64,000 nucleotides of DNA, from positions 496,001 to 560,000 of the forward strand of contig NZ_FOYT01000001.1 of assembly GCF_900112175.1 (NCBI RefSeq). Direction: 5' to 3'. The translations under genes and the position numbers were made by a program. A model generated the notes under the pieces. It was given only the letters and a program-made list of their open reading frames with translations, was not told the DNA's origin and did not search any database. Shown here one piece after another: positions 54,037 through 62,970 of the stretch. This DNA comes from Halogeometricum rufum. Its GTDB lineage: Archaea; Halobacteriota; Halobacteria; Halobacteriales; Haloferacaceae. The stretch's first letter is position 1; each line of letters starts with the position of its first letter.

Positions 54037-55068
54037 GTGACAACCTGCTACGTCGGGATGCGCGGCGGCGTCCTCGTCGTCGACGACCCGAACGGCGAGT
54101 CGCCGGCCGCACGCAGAGCGTTCGGCGGGCACGACGTGGAGTGTCTCGCGGCCGACGACGCCGCCCCCGCCCGGGCGTTCTGCGGGACGTTCGACGCCGG
54201 ACTGCACCGCACCGACGACGGCGGCGAGACGTGGCACCGCGTCGGCGGCGACGCCCTCCCCGAGTCGGTGACCAGCGTCGCCGTCTCGCTGCACGACGCC
54301 GCGACGGTGTACGCGGGGACGGAACCGAGCGCGGTGTTCCGCTCTCGGGACGCGGGAGAGACCTGGACGGAACTCGACGGCCTCACCGACCTCCCCTCCG
54401 CGTCGGGGTGGGCGTTCCCGCCGCGGCCGCACACCCACCACGTGCGCTGGGTCGAACCCGACCCGCACGACCCGGACCACCTGTACGTGAGCATCGAGGC
54501 GGGCGCGGTGGTTCAGACGCGCGACGGCGGCGAGACGTGGTCGGACCGGGTCCCGTCGGCCCGCCGCGACACGCACTCGATGGCGACGCACCCGGACGCG
54601 CCCGGACGGGCGTGGGCCGCCGCGGGCGACGGTTACGCAGAGACGCGCGACGGCGGCGAGACGTGGACGCACCCGCAGTCGGGACTCGACCACCGCTACT
54701 GCTGGAGCGTCGCCGTGGACGCCGCGGACCCCGCGCGCGTCCTCCTCTCGGCGGCGCGGGGGCCGGGCGTCGCGCACACCGCCGACCGGGCGGAGTCGTA
54801 TCTCTACCGGCGCGAGGGCGACGCGCCGTGGGAGCGACTCGGCGACGGCGCGTCGGCCGGCGGCGGCATCCCGACCGGCGACGGCGTCGTCCGCGCCGTC
54901 CTCGCCCGCGGACGCGCGGGCGGCGAGTTCTACGCGGTCACCAACCGCGGCCTGTACCGGACGGTCGACGGCGGCGACTCGTTCGCTCGCGTCGCCGTCG
55001 ACTGGCCCGAGGCTTTCGAACGACAGACGCCGCGGGGTCTCACCGTCGTCCCGTCGGTCACGGCTTGA
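54037..55068 (+). CDS. BNR/sialidase-type beta-propeller protein
   Basis: 343 residues from GTG 54037 (ATG 54058 possible). It contains at least five Asp-box repeats of the form S/T-x-D-x-G-x-T-W: RTDDGGETWHRV, RSRDAGETWTEL, QTRDGGETWSDR, ETRDGGETWTHP and RTVDGGDSFARV. Such proteins include photosynthesis-assembly and VPS10-like or sialidase-fold proteins; no catalytic residues are apparent. No signal peptide is obvious, so it may be cytosolic. Function unknown. Confidence 0.75.
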   Translation: MTTCYVGMRGGVLVVDDPNGESPAARRAFGGHDVECLAADDAAPARAFCGTFDAGLHRTDDGGETWHRVGGDALPESVTSVAVSLHDAATVYAGTEPSAVFRSRDAGETWTELDGLTDLPSASGWAFPPRPHTHHVRWVEPDPHDPDHLYVSIEAGAVVQTRDGGETWSDRVPSARRDTHSMATHPDAPGRAWAAAGDGYAETRDGGETWTHPQSGLDHRYCWSVAVDAADPARVLLSAARGPGVAHTADRAESYLYRREGDAPWERLGDGASAGGGIPTGDGVVRAVLARGRAGGEFYAVTNRGLYRTVDGGDSFARVAVDWPEAFERQTPRGLTVVPSVTA

Positions 55069-55828
55069 GCAGAGTCTTCACGCTCGACTCGCTGGTGTGT
55101 CGGCGTCGCACCCGGTGTTCCGCCTCCGCGGCGAGCAACGAGACGACGAACGGGAGGAGCCAGAAGACGGCGTACAGCGTCCCGAACGACGTGGCTCCGG
55201 TGCCGGGGACGACGAGGACGAGACCGAACCCGGTCCCCACCACGGCGGCGGGCGAGAGCCGACTCGTCTTGAGTGCGACGTAGATGGGGACGGCGCCGAG
55301 GAACACCAGTCCGGTCGTGACCCAGATTGCGAGTCCGACCGTCGCGGGGTCGAGCGTGGTGAACTGGAGGCCGGAGAAGCCGACGACGACGGCGGCGTGG
55401 AGGACGCCGACGGTGAGAGAGCCGACGCCCGTCTCGCCGTCGAGAGCGTCGTGCACGCGGGGGTCTCTGACGGCCAGATACTCGACGGCGGCGAGGGCGA
55501 GGACGACGGTGCCGGCGATGACGACGCCGACGAGGAAGTCCACGACGACGAGCGACTCGGGCGGCGTCGCTCGCGCGCCCGTCCCGACGCGCGGGCCGAA
55601 CCCGATCCACGGCACGAGCAGCAACAGCACCGTCGTGACCGGCAGGGGGGTGAGGAGGCCGCGTCGGTGCCCCTCGACCACCAGCAAGCCCACGGCCGAG
55701 AGGAGCGCGACGTACAACAGCCCTGTGCGTGGGTCGCCCATCGAACCTGCGCGGACACCGAGACTCAGGAGGTAGCTCGTGAACGCGACGGGGGCGAGGG
55801 CGGCGGCGAGGAGAGCGTCCCGGCGCAT
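55058..55828 (-). CDS. Multi-pass membrane protein, unknown
   Basis: 256 residues from ATG 55828. About eight hydrophobic helices (for example LLYVALLSAVGLLVV, VVDFLVGVVIAGTVVLALAAV, LLPFVVSLLAAEAEH). The C-terminal tail is basic. Its end overlaps the propeller gene end by 11 nt (tail to tail). No transporter signature recognised. Confidence 0.6.
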   Translation of the reverse strand: MRRDALLAAALAPVAFTSYLLSLGVRAGSMGDPRTGLLYVALLSAVGLLVVEGHRRGLLTPLPVTTVLLLLVPWIGFGPRVGTGARATPPESLVVVDFLVGVVIAGTVVLALAAVEYLAVRDPRVHDALDGETGVGSLTVGVLHAAVVVGFSGLQFTTLDPATVGLAIWVTTGLVFLGAVPIYVALKTSRLSPAAVVGTGFGLVLVVPGTGATSFGTLYAVFWLLPFVVSLLAAEAEHRVRRRHTSESSVKTLLKP

Positions 55829-55946
55829 ACGTCTGTATTCTCTATCTGTTGACTTATCGCTTCGGCCCGGTGTCAACTGCTGCGCTCGCTCCGAGTCGGT
55901 GCAGGACGACGAACGTATTTGTCCGCGCCCGAAAGAGTCCACAGCA

Positions 55947-57029
55947 ATGTACGACTTCGCCGTCGTCGGCGTCGGTCCCGCGGGTGCCCGCTTCGCCCGC
56001 CGGGCCGCCGAGGCAGGATACGACGTCGTCGCCTTCGAGAAGGGCGAGGTCGGAACACCGCTCGCCTGTTCCGGCCACGTCAGCACCGACATCTGGGCGT
56101 ACGTCCCCGACGAAGCCAAGTCGCGACTCCTCCAGAACCGCGTCTACGGCGCGAACTTCCACGTCGGCGGCGCGAGCAGTCGCGCCTACCCGTTCTACAA
56201 GACCGAGCAGGTGTCGAACGTCATCGACAGAGTGGAACTCGACCGGACGCTGGCCGACTGCGCGCGCGACGCCGGCGCCGACGTGCGCGAACGCCACACC
56301 GTCACGAGCGTGGACGAACGCCACGACGGCGTCGAACTCACCGTCTCCGCCGACGGCGACGAACGCACCGTCGAGGCGAAGATGGTCGCCGGGTGCGACG
56401 GCCCCGTCTCGCGCGTCCGCCGGCAGGCGGGCATCGACGAACCCGCGGAGATTCTCCACGGCGTCCTCGCGTTCGACGAGACGCCCGACGACGGCGACTA
56501 CGTCGACGTCCACCTCACCGTCCCGCGCTTCTTCGCGTGGCGCATCCCGCGGGGCGACGCGGGCGTCGAGTACGGACTGGCCGCCCCGCCGGGCGCGGAG
56601 GTCAACGAGATGTTCGACGTACTCACCGACCAGTACGACGTGGAGACGACGCACTTCTGCTCCGGGGGCATCCCCATCGACCCGCCCGAACGCGTCACCA
56701 CGCGCCGCGTCTTCCTCCTCGGCGACGCCGCCGCGCAGACGAAGCCGTTCACCGGCGGGGGAATTTTGTACGGCATGACCGCGGCCGACTGCGCCGTCGA
56801 CGCCATCGACCCGGACGACCCGGCGACGCTCCGCGACTACGAGTCGGCGTGGCGCGACGCGCTCTCGACGGAGATTTCGATGGGCCACTGGCTCCGCCGG
56901 GCGTACTCGCTGCCCGAACCCGTCCAGCACCTCGGCCTCCGGTCGCTGTCGGGCGAAATCGGCGTCCACATGGACAAGCCCACCTCGTTCTTCTCGCGGG
57001 AACACCTCGGGAAACTACTCGGGCGGTGA
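55947..57029 (+). CDS. Geranylgeranyl reductase-family flavoprotein
   Basis: 360 residues. N-terminal FAD-binding motif DFAVVGVGPAGARFARRAAEAGYDVVAFEKG, internal motif VAGCDGPVSRVRRQAG, and C-terminal RVFLLGDAAAQTKPFTGGGILYGMTAADCAVDAI (the GDAA block that contacts FAD). The family saturates geranylgeranyl chains, in archaea mostly of the unsaturated ether lipids. Close paralogues act on quinones or carotenoid-like molecules, so the exact substrate is uncertain. TATA-like TATTT (55916-55920) fits a leaderless start. Confidence 0.83.
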   Translation: MYDFAVVGVGPAGARFARRAAEAGYDVVAFEKGEVGTPLACSGHVSTDIWAYVPDEAKSRLLQNRVYGANFHVGGASSRAYPFYKTEQVSNVIDRVELDRTLADCARDAGADVRERHTVTSVDERHDGVELTVSADGDERTVEAKMVAGCDGPVSRVRRQAGIDEPAEILHGVLAFDETPDDGDYVDVHLTVPRFFAWRIPRGDAGVEYGLAAPPGAEVNEMFDVLTDQYDVETTHFCSGGIPIDPPERVTTRRVFLLGDAAAQTKPFTGGGILYGMTAADCAVDAIDPDDPATLRDYESAWRDALSTEISMGHWLRRAYSLPEPVQHLGLRSLSGEIGVHMDKPTSFFSREHLGKLLGR

Positions 57030-57053
57030 CTCGGGGCGACGCGCCCGCGACGC

Positions 57054-58148
57054 TCACTCCCGGCCGACGTACGTCGGCAGACGCCGCGAGGCGTCGCTGC
57101 CCTCCACGAACGGGAGCGACGCCACCTCGGCGGCCACCTCACGTTCGTTCACCCTGACCTGCACCGCGTCCGCGTCGAGTTCGAAGTCCACGAGGGCGAG
57201 GGCGACGGGCGCCTCCAGCGTCGGACTCTCGACGGCGCGGGTCACCTCGCCCACCGACGCGTCGCCGTCGAAGACGGCCGCGCCCGCCGCCGGCAGTTCC
57301 TCGGGTCGGAGGCCGACGAGGCGCTTACTCGGTTGTCCCCGGTTCTCCACCTTCGAGACGACTTCCTGCCCGACGTAACAGCCCTTCTCGAAGTCCAGCG
57401 CGTTCCGCAGGCCGAGGACGTTCGGCACCCGTCCCTGCAGTTCGGTGTCGAACAGGGGCGTCCCCGCCTCCGCGGTGAGCGTGTCCCACGTCGCGTAGCC
57501 GAACGGGACGGCGTTCATCCCGTTGGTGAGCAGGGTGTCGAACACGTCCGCGGCGGCGTCGGCGGCGCAGACGACTTCGTAGCCCTCTTCGCCCGCCAGC
57601 CCGTCGCCCGCGATGACCGTCACGCCGGCGTCGCCCATCGACCCGCGGACGAACGACAGCGCCGGTTCCGGCGCGCCCGCGCCGTTGAGGACGCTCGCCA
57701 CTTTCTCGGTGGACTTCGGGCCGTGGACGCCGAACACGCCGAACTCCGTGGAGGCGTCGCGTACCGCCACGTCCTGGATGAACACCTTCTCCGACCAGTC
57801 TTCGACCAGCGGTTCGGCGCGTTCGGGCGGCGTGAAGCAGAGCAGTCGCTCGCCCGCGTTGTAGACGTACATGTCCGTCTCGATGCGGCCCTGCGGGTCC
57901 AACAGGAGGGCGTAGACGCCCTCGCCGTCCGCGTCGGGGACGCGGTTCGACACCGCGTTGTCCACGAACGCCACCCGGTCGTCGCCCTCGACGGCGACGA
58001 CGCCGTAGCCCATCTCGATGACGGCCGCGCCCTTGCGGACGGCGCCGTGGGTCCGCGCCGGTCGGCCGTAGTCGCGGACCACGTCTCGGCCCGCGCGCGT
58101 CTCGAACGTCGCACCGTACCGCTCGTGCATCTCCTCGACGACAGTCAT
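57054..58148 (-). CDS. YgfZ/GcvT-family folate-binding protein
   Basis: 364 residues. The motif DFEKGCYVGQEVVSKVENRGQPSKRLVGL (KGCYxGQE) is diagnostic of the YgfZ/IbaG branch rather than the glycine-cleavage T protein. YgfZ proteins use folate to assist iron-sulfur cluster assembly or repair. GFGVHGPKSTEKVASVL-type and GEEGYEVVCAADAAADVFDTLL segments cover the GcvT fold. Some are annotated as aminomethyltransferase, which the KGCYxGQE motif argues against. Confidence 0.83.
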   Translation of the reverse strand: MTVVEEMHERYGATFETRAGRDVVRDYGRPARTHGAVRKGAAVIEMGYGVVAVEGDDRVAFVDNAVSNRVPDADGEGVYALLLDPQGRIETDMYVYNAGERLLCFTPPERAEPLVEDWSEKVFIQDVAVRDASTEFGVFGVHGPKSTEKVASVLNGAGAPEPALSFVRGSMGDAGVTVIAGDGLAGEEGYEVVCAADAAADVFDTLLTNGMNAVPFGYATWDTLTAEAGTPLFDTELQGRVPNVLGLRNALDFEKGCYVGQEVVSKVENRGQPSKRLVGLRPEELPAAGAAVFDGDASVGEVTRAVESPTLEAPVALALVDFELDADAVQVRVNEREVAAEVASLPFVEGSDASRRLPTYVGRE

Positions 58149-58212
58149 TACCTACGTCTGCGCACTCTGGGGTGAAAACGTCCGCGTCACCGGCGCGATT
58201 GCCGGGGGCCGG

Positions 58213-58512
58213 CTACAACCCCAACTTCTCGCGGATGGCGTCCACGATGCTCCGTTCCTCCTCGGGTTCCTCGCCGGGGTTCGGCACGACTCGGTCGTCG
58301 GGGAGGATGACGACCCGGTCTTCGTCGCTGTCGACGGTGATGAGTCCGTCCGACTTGAGCGACGACAACGCCTCCTCGATGGTGTCGATGTCGGCGTCGA
58401 CGGCCGCGCGCAACTCGAAGACGGTCATCCCCTCCTCAGTTCGGTCCACGAGTGCGTCGAGGAGGGCTACCTCCACGTCCCGCCGATTCCGAAACTCCCG
58501 CCGCGCTCTCAT
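58213..58512 (-). CDS. Small winged-helix protein (DUF6432-like)
   Basis: 99 residues from ATG 58512. RDVEVALLDALVDRTEEGMTVFELRAAVDADIDTIEEALSSLKSDGLITVDSDEDRVVILPD is a winged helix-turn-helix with its wing strand. The C-terminus is acidic and ends IVDAIREKLGL. Conserved haloarchaeal family, probably DNA-binding; targets unknown. Confidence 0.6.
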   Translation of the reverse strand: MRARREFRNRRDVEVALLDALVDRTEEGMTVFELRAAVDADIDTIEEALSSLKSDGLITVDSDEDRVVILPDDRVVPNPGEEPEEERSIVDAIREKLGL

Positions 58513-58654
58513 GGTCGCTACAACGTCCGCACTCGGTTTATACTGTCCCCTCAGCGTGCGACCCGCTGTCACATTCTTCCCGAGCGCACCTGTCTGCCGG
58601 GCGTCGGACAACGAGGGGGTACATTTTAGTCGCTGAGTTTCCGAAAAGCGGGTA

Positions 58655-59737
58655 ATGGGACTCAAGTGCCGTCTACTCGGGCATCAGTACGGGGACCCCG
58701 AGATAGAACGCGAACGCGAGGAGAACGGCGACGAGGTCGTCGCCACCATCCGGGAGATTCAGGTGTGCCAGCGGTGCGGGACCGAACACGTCGTCAGCGA
58801 GAACAAGGAAGTCACGTCCATCCGACGCCCCGAGGAGGTGGGACTGGAGACGGACGCTGCGCCCGAGGCGGCAGACCCCGTGGCCGCCGACGAGGCGCCG
58901 GCCGGACCCGAGACGACGCCGACGGGCGACGCGTCCGCACAGGCCGGCGACGCCGCGACGCCGACCGACGGCGACCCGACGCCCGCCGCCGACACCGGGA
59001 CGCACATCGCAGAGGCCGAACCCGACGAGTCGGCCGCCCCCGCCCCGCGCGAGGACGCCGCGGAGGCGTCCGCGGACTCCGACTCCGACTCCGCGTTCAA
59101 CGACGACGACTTCGAACCGCCGGAGTCGCCCGACGAGGACGACGCGGTCATCCTCGACGACGAGGGCAACGAACGGGACGAGACGCAGTGGCCCGAGGAC
59201 ACGGGCCCCGACCCGGCGATGGCGGCGCGGGAGTCCGCGGCGGCGGAGGACGGCCAACCCGTCGAACCCGAGACGCCCGACGAGGACGTCACCGACGACG
59301 CCGAGTTCATCGACGCCGAGGAGGACCCGGTGAACGACGACGTGGACGTGGACCGCGAACGCGGCGAGTGGCCCGAACGCGAGGACGTCGAGGACCGCGA
59401 ACCGTCCTGGCCCGTTCAGGAGGGCGAAGACGAGGGATTCGCGGCCGAACCGTCCGACGGGAGTCCGAGCGAGGACGTGTCGTTCGGCGGTCTCACGCCC
59501 GAGTCGAACGGCCACGTCGGCGACGACGCGGCGGAGGAAGACTACATCACCGCCGGCGACGACGGGTTCACCCGCGCGGAGCAACAGGGCGAACTGCAGT
59601 CCGACGTCCCCGACGACCGAATCGAGTTCTACTGTCCCAACTGCGGTCACGCCCGGTCGGCGGGCGCCTCTTCGATGCGGGCCGGCGACATCTGTCCGGA
59701 GTGCAAGCAGGGCTACATCGCGGAGCGACAACTGTAG
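58655..59737 (+). CDS. Large acidic haloarchaeal zinc-ribbon protein (DUF7093-like)
   Basis: 360 residues. An N-terminal domain (GLKCRLLGHQYGDPEIERERE...VCQRCGTEHVVSENKEVTSI) and a C-terminal zinc ribbon (FYCPNCGHARSAGASSMRAGDICPECKQGYIAERQL) flank about 260 residues of acidic low-complexity sequence (DAAPEAADPVAADEAP and similar). Such architecture suggests a scaffold that binds nucleic acid or proteins. TATA box CATTTTAGT (58622-58630) lies 25-33 nt upstream. Confidence 0.65.
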   Translation: MGLKCRLLGHQYGDPEIEREREENGDEVVATIREIQVCQRCGTEHVVSENKEVTSIRRPEEVGLETDAAPEAADPVAADEAPAGPETTPTGDASAQAGDAATPTDGDPTPAADTGTHIAEAEPDESAAPAPREDAAEASADSDSDSAFNDDDFEPPESPDEDDAVILDDEGNERDETQWPEDTGPDPAMAARESAAAEDGQPVEPETPDEDVTDDAEFIDAEEDPVNDDVDVDRERGEWPEREDVEDREPSWPVQEGEDEGFAAEPSDGSPSEDVSFGGLTPESNGHVGDDAAEEDYITAGDDGFTRAEQQGELQSDVPDDRIEFYCPNCGHARSAGASSMRAGDICPECKQGYIAERQL

Positions 59738-59800
59738 TCGCGGCGGCGAGTATATAACGCCCCCCGGCGCACTCGTAAATCGCTTATAGGCGCCCGGAGA

Positions 59801-59810
59801 CGCTTTTATA
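59801..59810 (+). promoter_or_regulatory. TATA box upstream of the DUF5611 gene
   Basis: CGCTTTTATA lies about 60 nt upstream of ATG 59870, predicting a leader of roughly 35 nt. Two further TATA-like runs (TATATAAC near 59752 and CGCTTATAGG at 59781) suggest tandem promoters in this 132-bp gap. Confidence 0.4.
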
Positions 59811-59869
59811 GGGCATAAGAGGCGACGAGGGACGAAACAGGTAAACCATCCCCTGTCAAACCACGGGTC

Positions 59870-60250
59870 ATGAAGGAGTACAAGATGCGTCGCGGAGAGA
59901 CCCTCGATGAGCGAGTTCCGGACATGGAGTCGTACGTCGAGGAGATGTTCGGCCCCATCACCGACACCGAGGAGTACAAGGGGAGCGACCTGTACGTCGT
60001 CGGCGAACCCTCGAACCCCGTCTTCGAGAAAGTCGTCGCCGGTGCGGTGGAGTACAGCGGCAAGAAGGACAAACTCGCCGTCGAGTTCCACGAACGCGAC
60101 CCGACCGAACTCGGCCCCGACGAACTCGAGGCGGCCGGCGAGGCCGTCGACGCGAAGAACACGTTCCTCCTCGAAGCGACCGGTCGAGACGCCAAGTCCC
60201 GCCGTGAGTCGCTGAAGCGGTCGGTCGAAGACGACGCACCCGACTACTGA
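59870..60250 (+). CDS. DUF5611-family protein
   Basis: 126 residues (MKEYKMRRGETLDERVPDME). YVEEMFGPITDTEEYKGSDLYVVGEPSNPVFEKVVAGAVEYSGKKDKLAVEFHERDP is the family core. Small soluble protein widespread in haloarchaea; function unknown. The multiple TATA-like elements upstream suggest strong or regulated expression. Confidence 0.7.
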   Translation: MKEYKMRRGETLDERVPDMESYVEEMFGPITDTEEYKGSDLYVVGEPSNPVFEKVVAGAVEYSGKKDKLAVEFHERDPTELGPDELEAAGEAVDAKNTFLLEATGRDAKSRRESLKRSVEDDAPDY

Positions 60251-60320
60251 ACGGTACCCCTTCTCCGCGCGAGCGTCGTTCGCCCACCCGCGGAGCGACC
60301 GGTACGGACGCGGCGCGGCC

Positions 60321-61061
60321 TCACAGGGTCTCGGGTAGCCAGCCGCCGTCGATTTCGACGTTCTCGCCGGAGATGTAGCCGGAGTCGTCGTCCCAGAAGA
60401 ACGCCACCGCGTGCGCGACGTCCTCGACGCTCGCCCACCGGCCGCGGGGGGCGTCGTCGGGGAACTCGTCGGAGGTGTCCACGACGTACGGCGAGACGGC
60501 GTTGACCGTGACGCCGTCGTCCTGCGTGTCCGCCGCGAGCATCCGCGTGAACATCAGCACGCCCGTCTTCGCCACGAAGTAGGGGAAGTTCTTCGGGTAG
60601 ACGAGTGCCTTCTCGCTGCCGGCGTAGCCGACGTTGACGATGCGCCCCCACGACTGCTCGCGCATCCCCGGGAGGGCGCGCTTCGCGCAGAGGACGGTGC
60701 CGTAGAAGTTCGTCTCGACCACGCGCTTCCACGTCTCGAACGGTATCTCCGCCCAGTGCTGGGGCGCGAAGTCGCCGACGTTGTTCACGAGGAGGTCCAC
60801 CGTGCCCAGTTTCGCCTCCACGTCCTCGAACATCGCGTCCACGGCGTCGGGGTCGGTCACGTCGCCCTGCACCGTCGTCGCGGCGGGCGCGCCGAGTTCG
60901 CGGGCCTCTGCGGCGGCCTCTGCGGCGGCCTCGTCGCTCGTGTGGTAGTGTATCGCGACGGCGGCGCCCGAGGCGGCCGCGCGGAGGGCGATGGCCCGTC
61001 CGACGCCTCGCGCACTGCCGGTCACCAGCGCGACGCGGTCGTTCAACTCCGGAGTGAGCAT
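60321..61061 (-). CDS. Short-chain dehydrogenase/reductase (SDR)
   Basis: 246 residues from ATG 61061. NAD(P)-binding motif TGSARGVGRAIA, structural NNVG, catalytic Tyr-Lys in PYFVAKTG with a serine about 12 residues before it, and the C-terminal GYISGENVEIDGGW of FabG-like SDRs. The motif ALRAAASGAAVAIHYHTSDEAA-type region favours NADPH. A role in fatty-acid or sugar metabolism is possible; the substrate is unknown. Confidence 0.87.
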   Translation of the reverse strand: MLTPELNDRVALVTGSARGVGRAIALRAAASGAAVAIHYHTSDEAAAEAAAEARELGAPAATTVQGDVTDPDAVDAMFEDVEAKLGTVDLLVNNVGDFAPQHWAEIPFETWKRVVETNFYGTVLCAKRALPGMREQSWGRIVNVGYAGSEKALVYPKNFPYFVAKTGVLMFTRMLAADTQDDGVTVNAVSPYVVDTSDEFPDDAPRGRWASVEDVAHAVAFFWDDDSGYISGENVEIDGGWLPETL

Positions 61062-61247
61062 ATCGGTCCGTGGGACGGCACGCATATAGCGATTCGCCGC
61101 CGCGCAGTCCGGACCGCAGTAACTTACTTGACGGTAGCACGTGACACGGACACGTGTGCCTCCGGCGCCGGTAGTCCGTAGAAAAGTTCATTCGGAACAG
61201 AGTAAAAAGTCGCTACAGTTAAGGTAGCGGAGAATCTTTCCTCCAGC

Positions 61248-61706
61248 ATGGCGATAGAAACCATTCTCTTAGCCGTCGGACCCGGCGACGAAGACAGACT
61301 CGAACGACTCGCCGAGGAGACGATAGACGTCGCTGGCCCCACCGGCGCCCGCGTCGTCCTCGGGCACGTGTTCACGCGCGAGGAGTACGATTCGGCCCTC
61401 GACAACCTCGACTTCGACACGAGGGCCGACGAGGTGTCCGCCGACGACGTGGCGACGCGGCACTCGACGGTCCGCGAACTGGTCGCCGCCCTCGACGAGG
61501 CGGGCGTCGAGTACGAGGTCCGCGGACGCGTCGGCGACCACGGCGAGTCCATCGTCACCCTCGCGAAGAACGTGAACGCCGACCGCGTCATCGTCGGGGG
61601 CCGCCGTCGGTCCCCCGCCGGCAAGGCCGTCTTCGGCAGCGTCGCACAGGAGGTCATGCTCTCTGCGCCCTGCCCGGTCACGTTCGTCCGCGCCGACACG
61701 AAGTGA
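61248..61706 (+). CDS. Universal stress protein (UspA family)
   Basis: 152 residues with the C-terminal nucleotide-binding signature VIVGGRRRSPAGKAVFGSVAQEVMLSAPCPVTFVR (G-x2-G-x9-G-S). The N-terminal ETILLAVGPGDEDRLERLAEETIDVA is the Usp beta-alpha start. Usp proteins bind ATP and respond to stress; haloarchaea have many paralogues. TATA-like CAGTTAAGG (61216-61224) precedes the start. Confidence 0.87.
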   Translation: MAIETILLAVGPGDEDRLERLAEETIDVAGPTGARVVLGHVFTREEYDSALDNLDFDTRADEVSADDVATRHSTVRELVAALDEAGVEYEVRGRVGDHGESIVTLAKNVNADRVIVGGRRRSPAGKAVFGSVAQEVMLSAPCPVTFVRADTK

Positions 61707-61780
61707 GCGTTCTCGGGACGCGGTGATCCGTCGCCTCGGCTTCGTCGCGCGAAACTCGTACTCGAATCCGCGTGAGAAAC

Positions 61781-61790
61781 CTCTTAGTTA
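61781..61790 (+). promoter_or_regulatory. TATA box of the ROK kinase gene
   Basis: CTCTTAGTTA lies 28-37 nt upstream of ATG 61818, fitting a leaderless start. Confidence 0.4.
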
Positions 61791-61817
61791 AGTGCCGGGC
61801 AAACGCGTACCCGTACA

Positions 61818-62786
61818 ATGGCTTACTACGTGGGTGTCGACCTCGGGGCGACCAACATCCGCGCGGTCGTAGCCGACGACGAGGGTACCGTCGTCGCCAG
61901 TCGAAGCGACGGGACGCCTCGCGGCCCGACGGGCATCGCGGTGACGGAGGCGGTTCTCCGCGTCGTCCGCGAGACGTGTTCGGAGGCGGGCATCCGTCCC
62001 GACGAGGCCGTCGCCGCGGGCGTGGCCTCCATCGGTCCGCTTGACTTGGCGGAGGGCGCCGTCGAGAACCCGGCGAACCTCCCGGACACCATCGACCGCA
62101 TCCCGCTCACGGGACCCATCTCGGTCCTCCTCGACACCGACCGCGTCTTTCTCCACAACGACACGAACGCGGGCGTCATCGGCGAACGGTTCCACTCCGA
62201 ACGCAACCCCGACGACATGGTGTACGTCACCATCTCCTCGGGCGTCGGCGCCGGCGTCTGCGTCGACGGCAACGTCCTCTCGGGGTGGGACGGCAACGCG
62301 GGCGAAGTCGGGCACATGACGCTCGACCCGCAGGGACTGCTCACCTGCGGATGCGGACACGACGGCCACTGGGAGGCGTACTGCTCCGGCAACAACATCC
62401 CGCGCTACGCCGAGTTCCTCCACAGCGAGGACGACGTGGAGACGTCGCTGCCCATCGAGGACCCCGACTTCTCCGCCGCCGACGTGTTCGACCACGCCGA
62501 AGACGACGAGTTCGCCCGGTACGTCGTCGACCAGGTCGGCCACTGGAACGCGATGGGCATCGCCAACATCGTCCACGCGTACGCACCGCTGACCATCTAC
62601 GTCGGCGGGGCCGTGGCCCTCAACAACCCGGACCTCGTTCTCGACCCCATCCGCGAACGGATGGACGACATGGTGATGGTGAACGTCCCGCAGATAGAGT
62701 TGACCACGCTCGGCGACGAGGTGGTGGTGCAGGGAGCGGTGGCGAGTGCGATGACCGGCGGGACTGGCGACCGGTCGCGCCTGTAG
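61818..62786 (+). CDS. ROK-family sugar kinase (glucokinase-like)
   Basis: 322 residues. ATP motif [15 protein letters not shown] (N-terminus), catalytic D115 in [11 protein letters not shown], sugar-binding EVGHM (163-167), and the zinc motif [13 protein letters not shown] (177-189). It phosphorylates glucose or a related hexose with ATP. ROK kinases of haloarchaea are often glucokinases; specificity needs assay. The last eight codons are repeated downstream (see the repeat at 62766). Confidence 0.85.
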   Translation: MAYYVGVDLGATNIRAVVADDEGTVVASRSDGTPRGPTGIAVTEAVLRVVRETCSEAGIRPDEAVAAGVASIGPLDLAEGAVENPANLPDTIDRIPLTGPISVLLDTDRVFLHNDTNAGVIGERFHSERNPDDMVYVTISSGVGAGVCVDGNVLSGWDGNAGEVGHMTLDPQGLLTCGCGHDGHWEAYCSGNNIPRYAEFLHSEDDVETSLPIEDPDFSAADVFDHAEDDEFARYVVDQVGHWNAMGIANIVHAYAPLTIYVGGAVALNNPDLVLDPIRERMDDMVMVNVPQIELTTLGDEVVVQGAVASAMTGGTGDRSRL

Positions 62787-62795
62787 GGCGCGAGG
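62766..62795 (+). repeat. 30-bp direct repeat, copy 1 (covers the ROK stop)
   Basis: A 30-nt sequence beginning GGCGACCGGTCGCGCCTGTA overlaps the last codons and stop of the ROK kinase. It is repeated exactly at 62852-62881, with two degenerate units between, spaced about 28 nt. Each unit can form a small hairpin. Confidence 0.7.
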
Positions 62796-62851
62796 CCTCG
62801 ACAGTCGCGTCGCAGGCGGGACCACTCGACGGTCGCGCCGTAGGAGGGACG

Positions 62852-62881
62852 GGCGACCGGTCGCGCCTGTAGGGCGCGAGG
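62852..62881 (+). repeat. 30-bp direct repeat, copy 2
   Basis: Identical to 62766-62795, in the 184-bp gap before the next gene. The gap otherwise holds only the promoter of the LVIVD gene (TATA-like CTTATC at 62942-62947). Confidence 0.7.
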
Positions 62882-62970
62882 AATCGCCCGTTCCCCTCGT
62901 ACCGAGTCTCCGACGAATCGCTCGGGTCGGCAGGCACCCGACTTATCCTTCCGGAACACCGAACGGGAGT

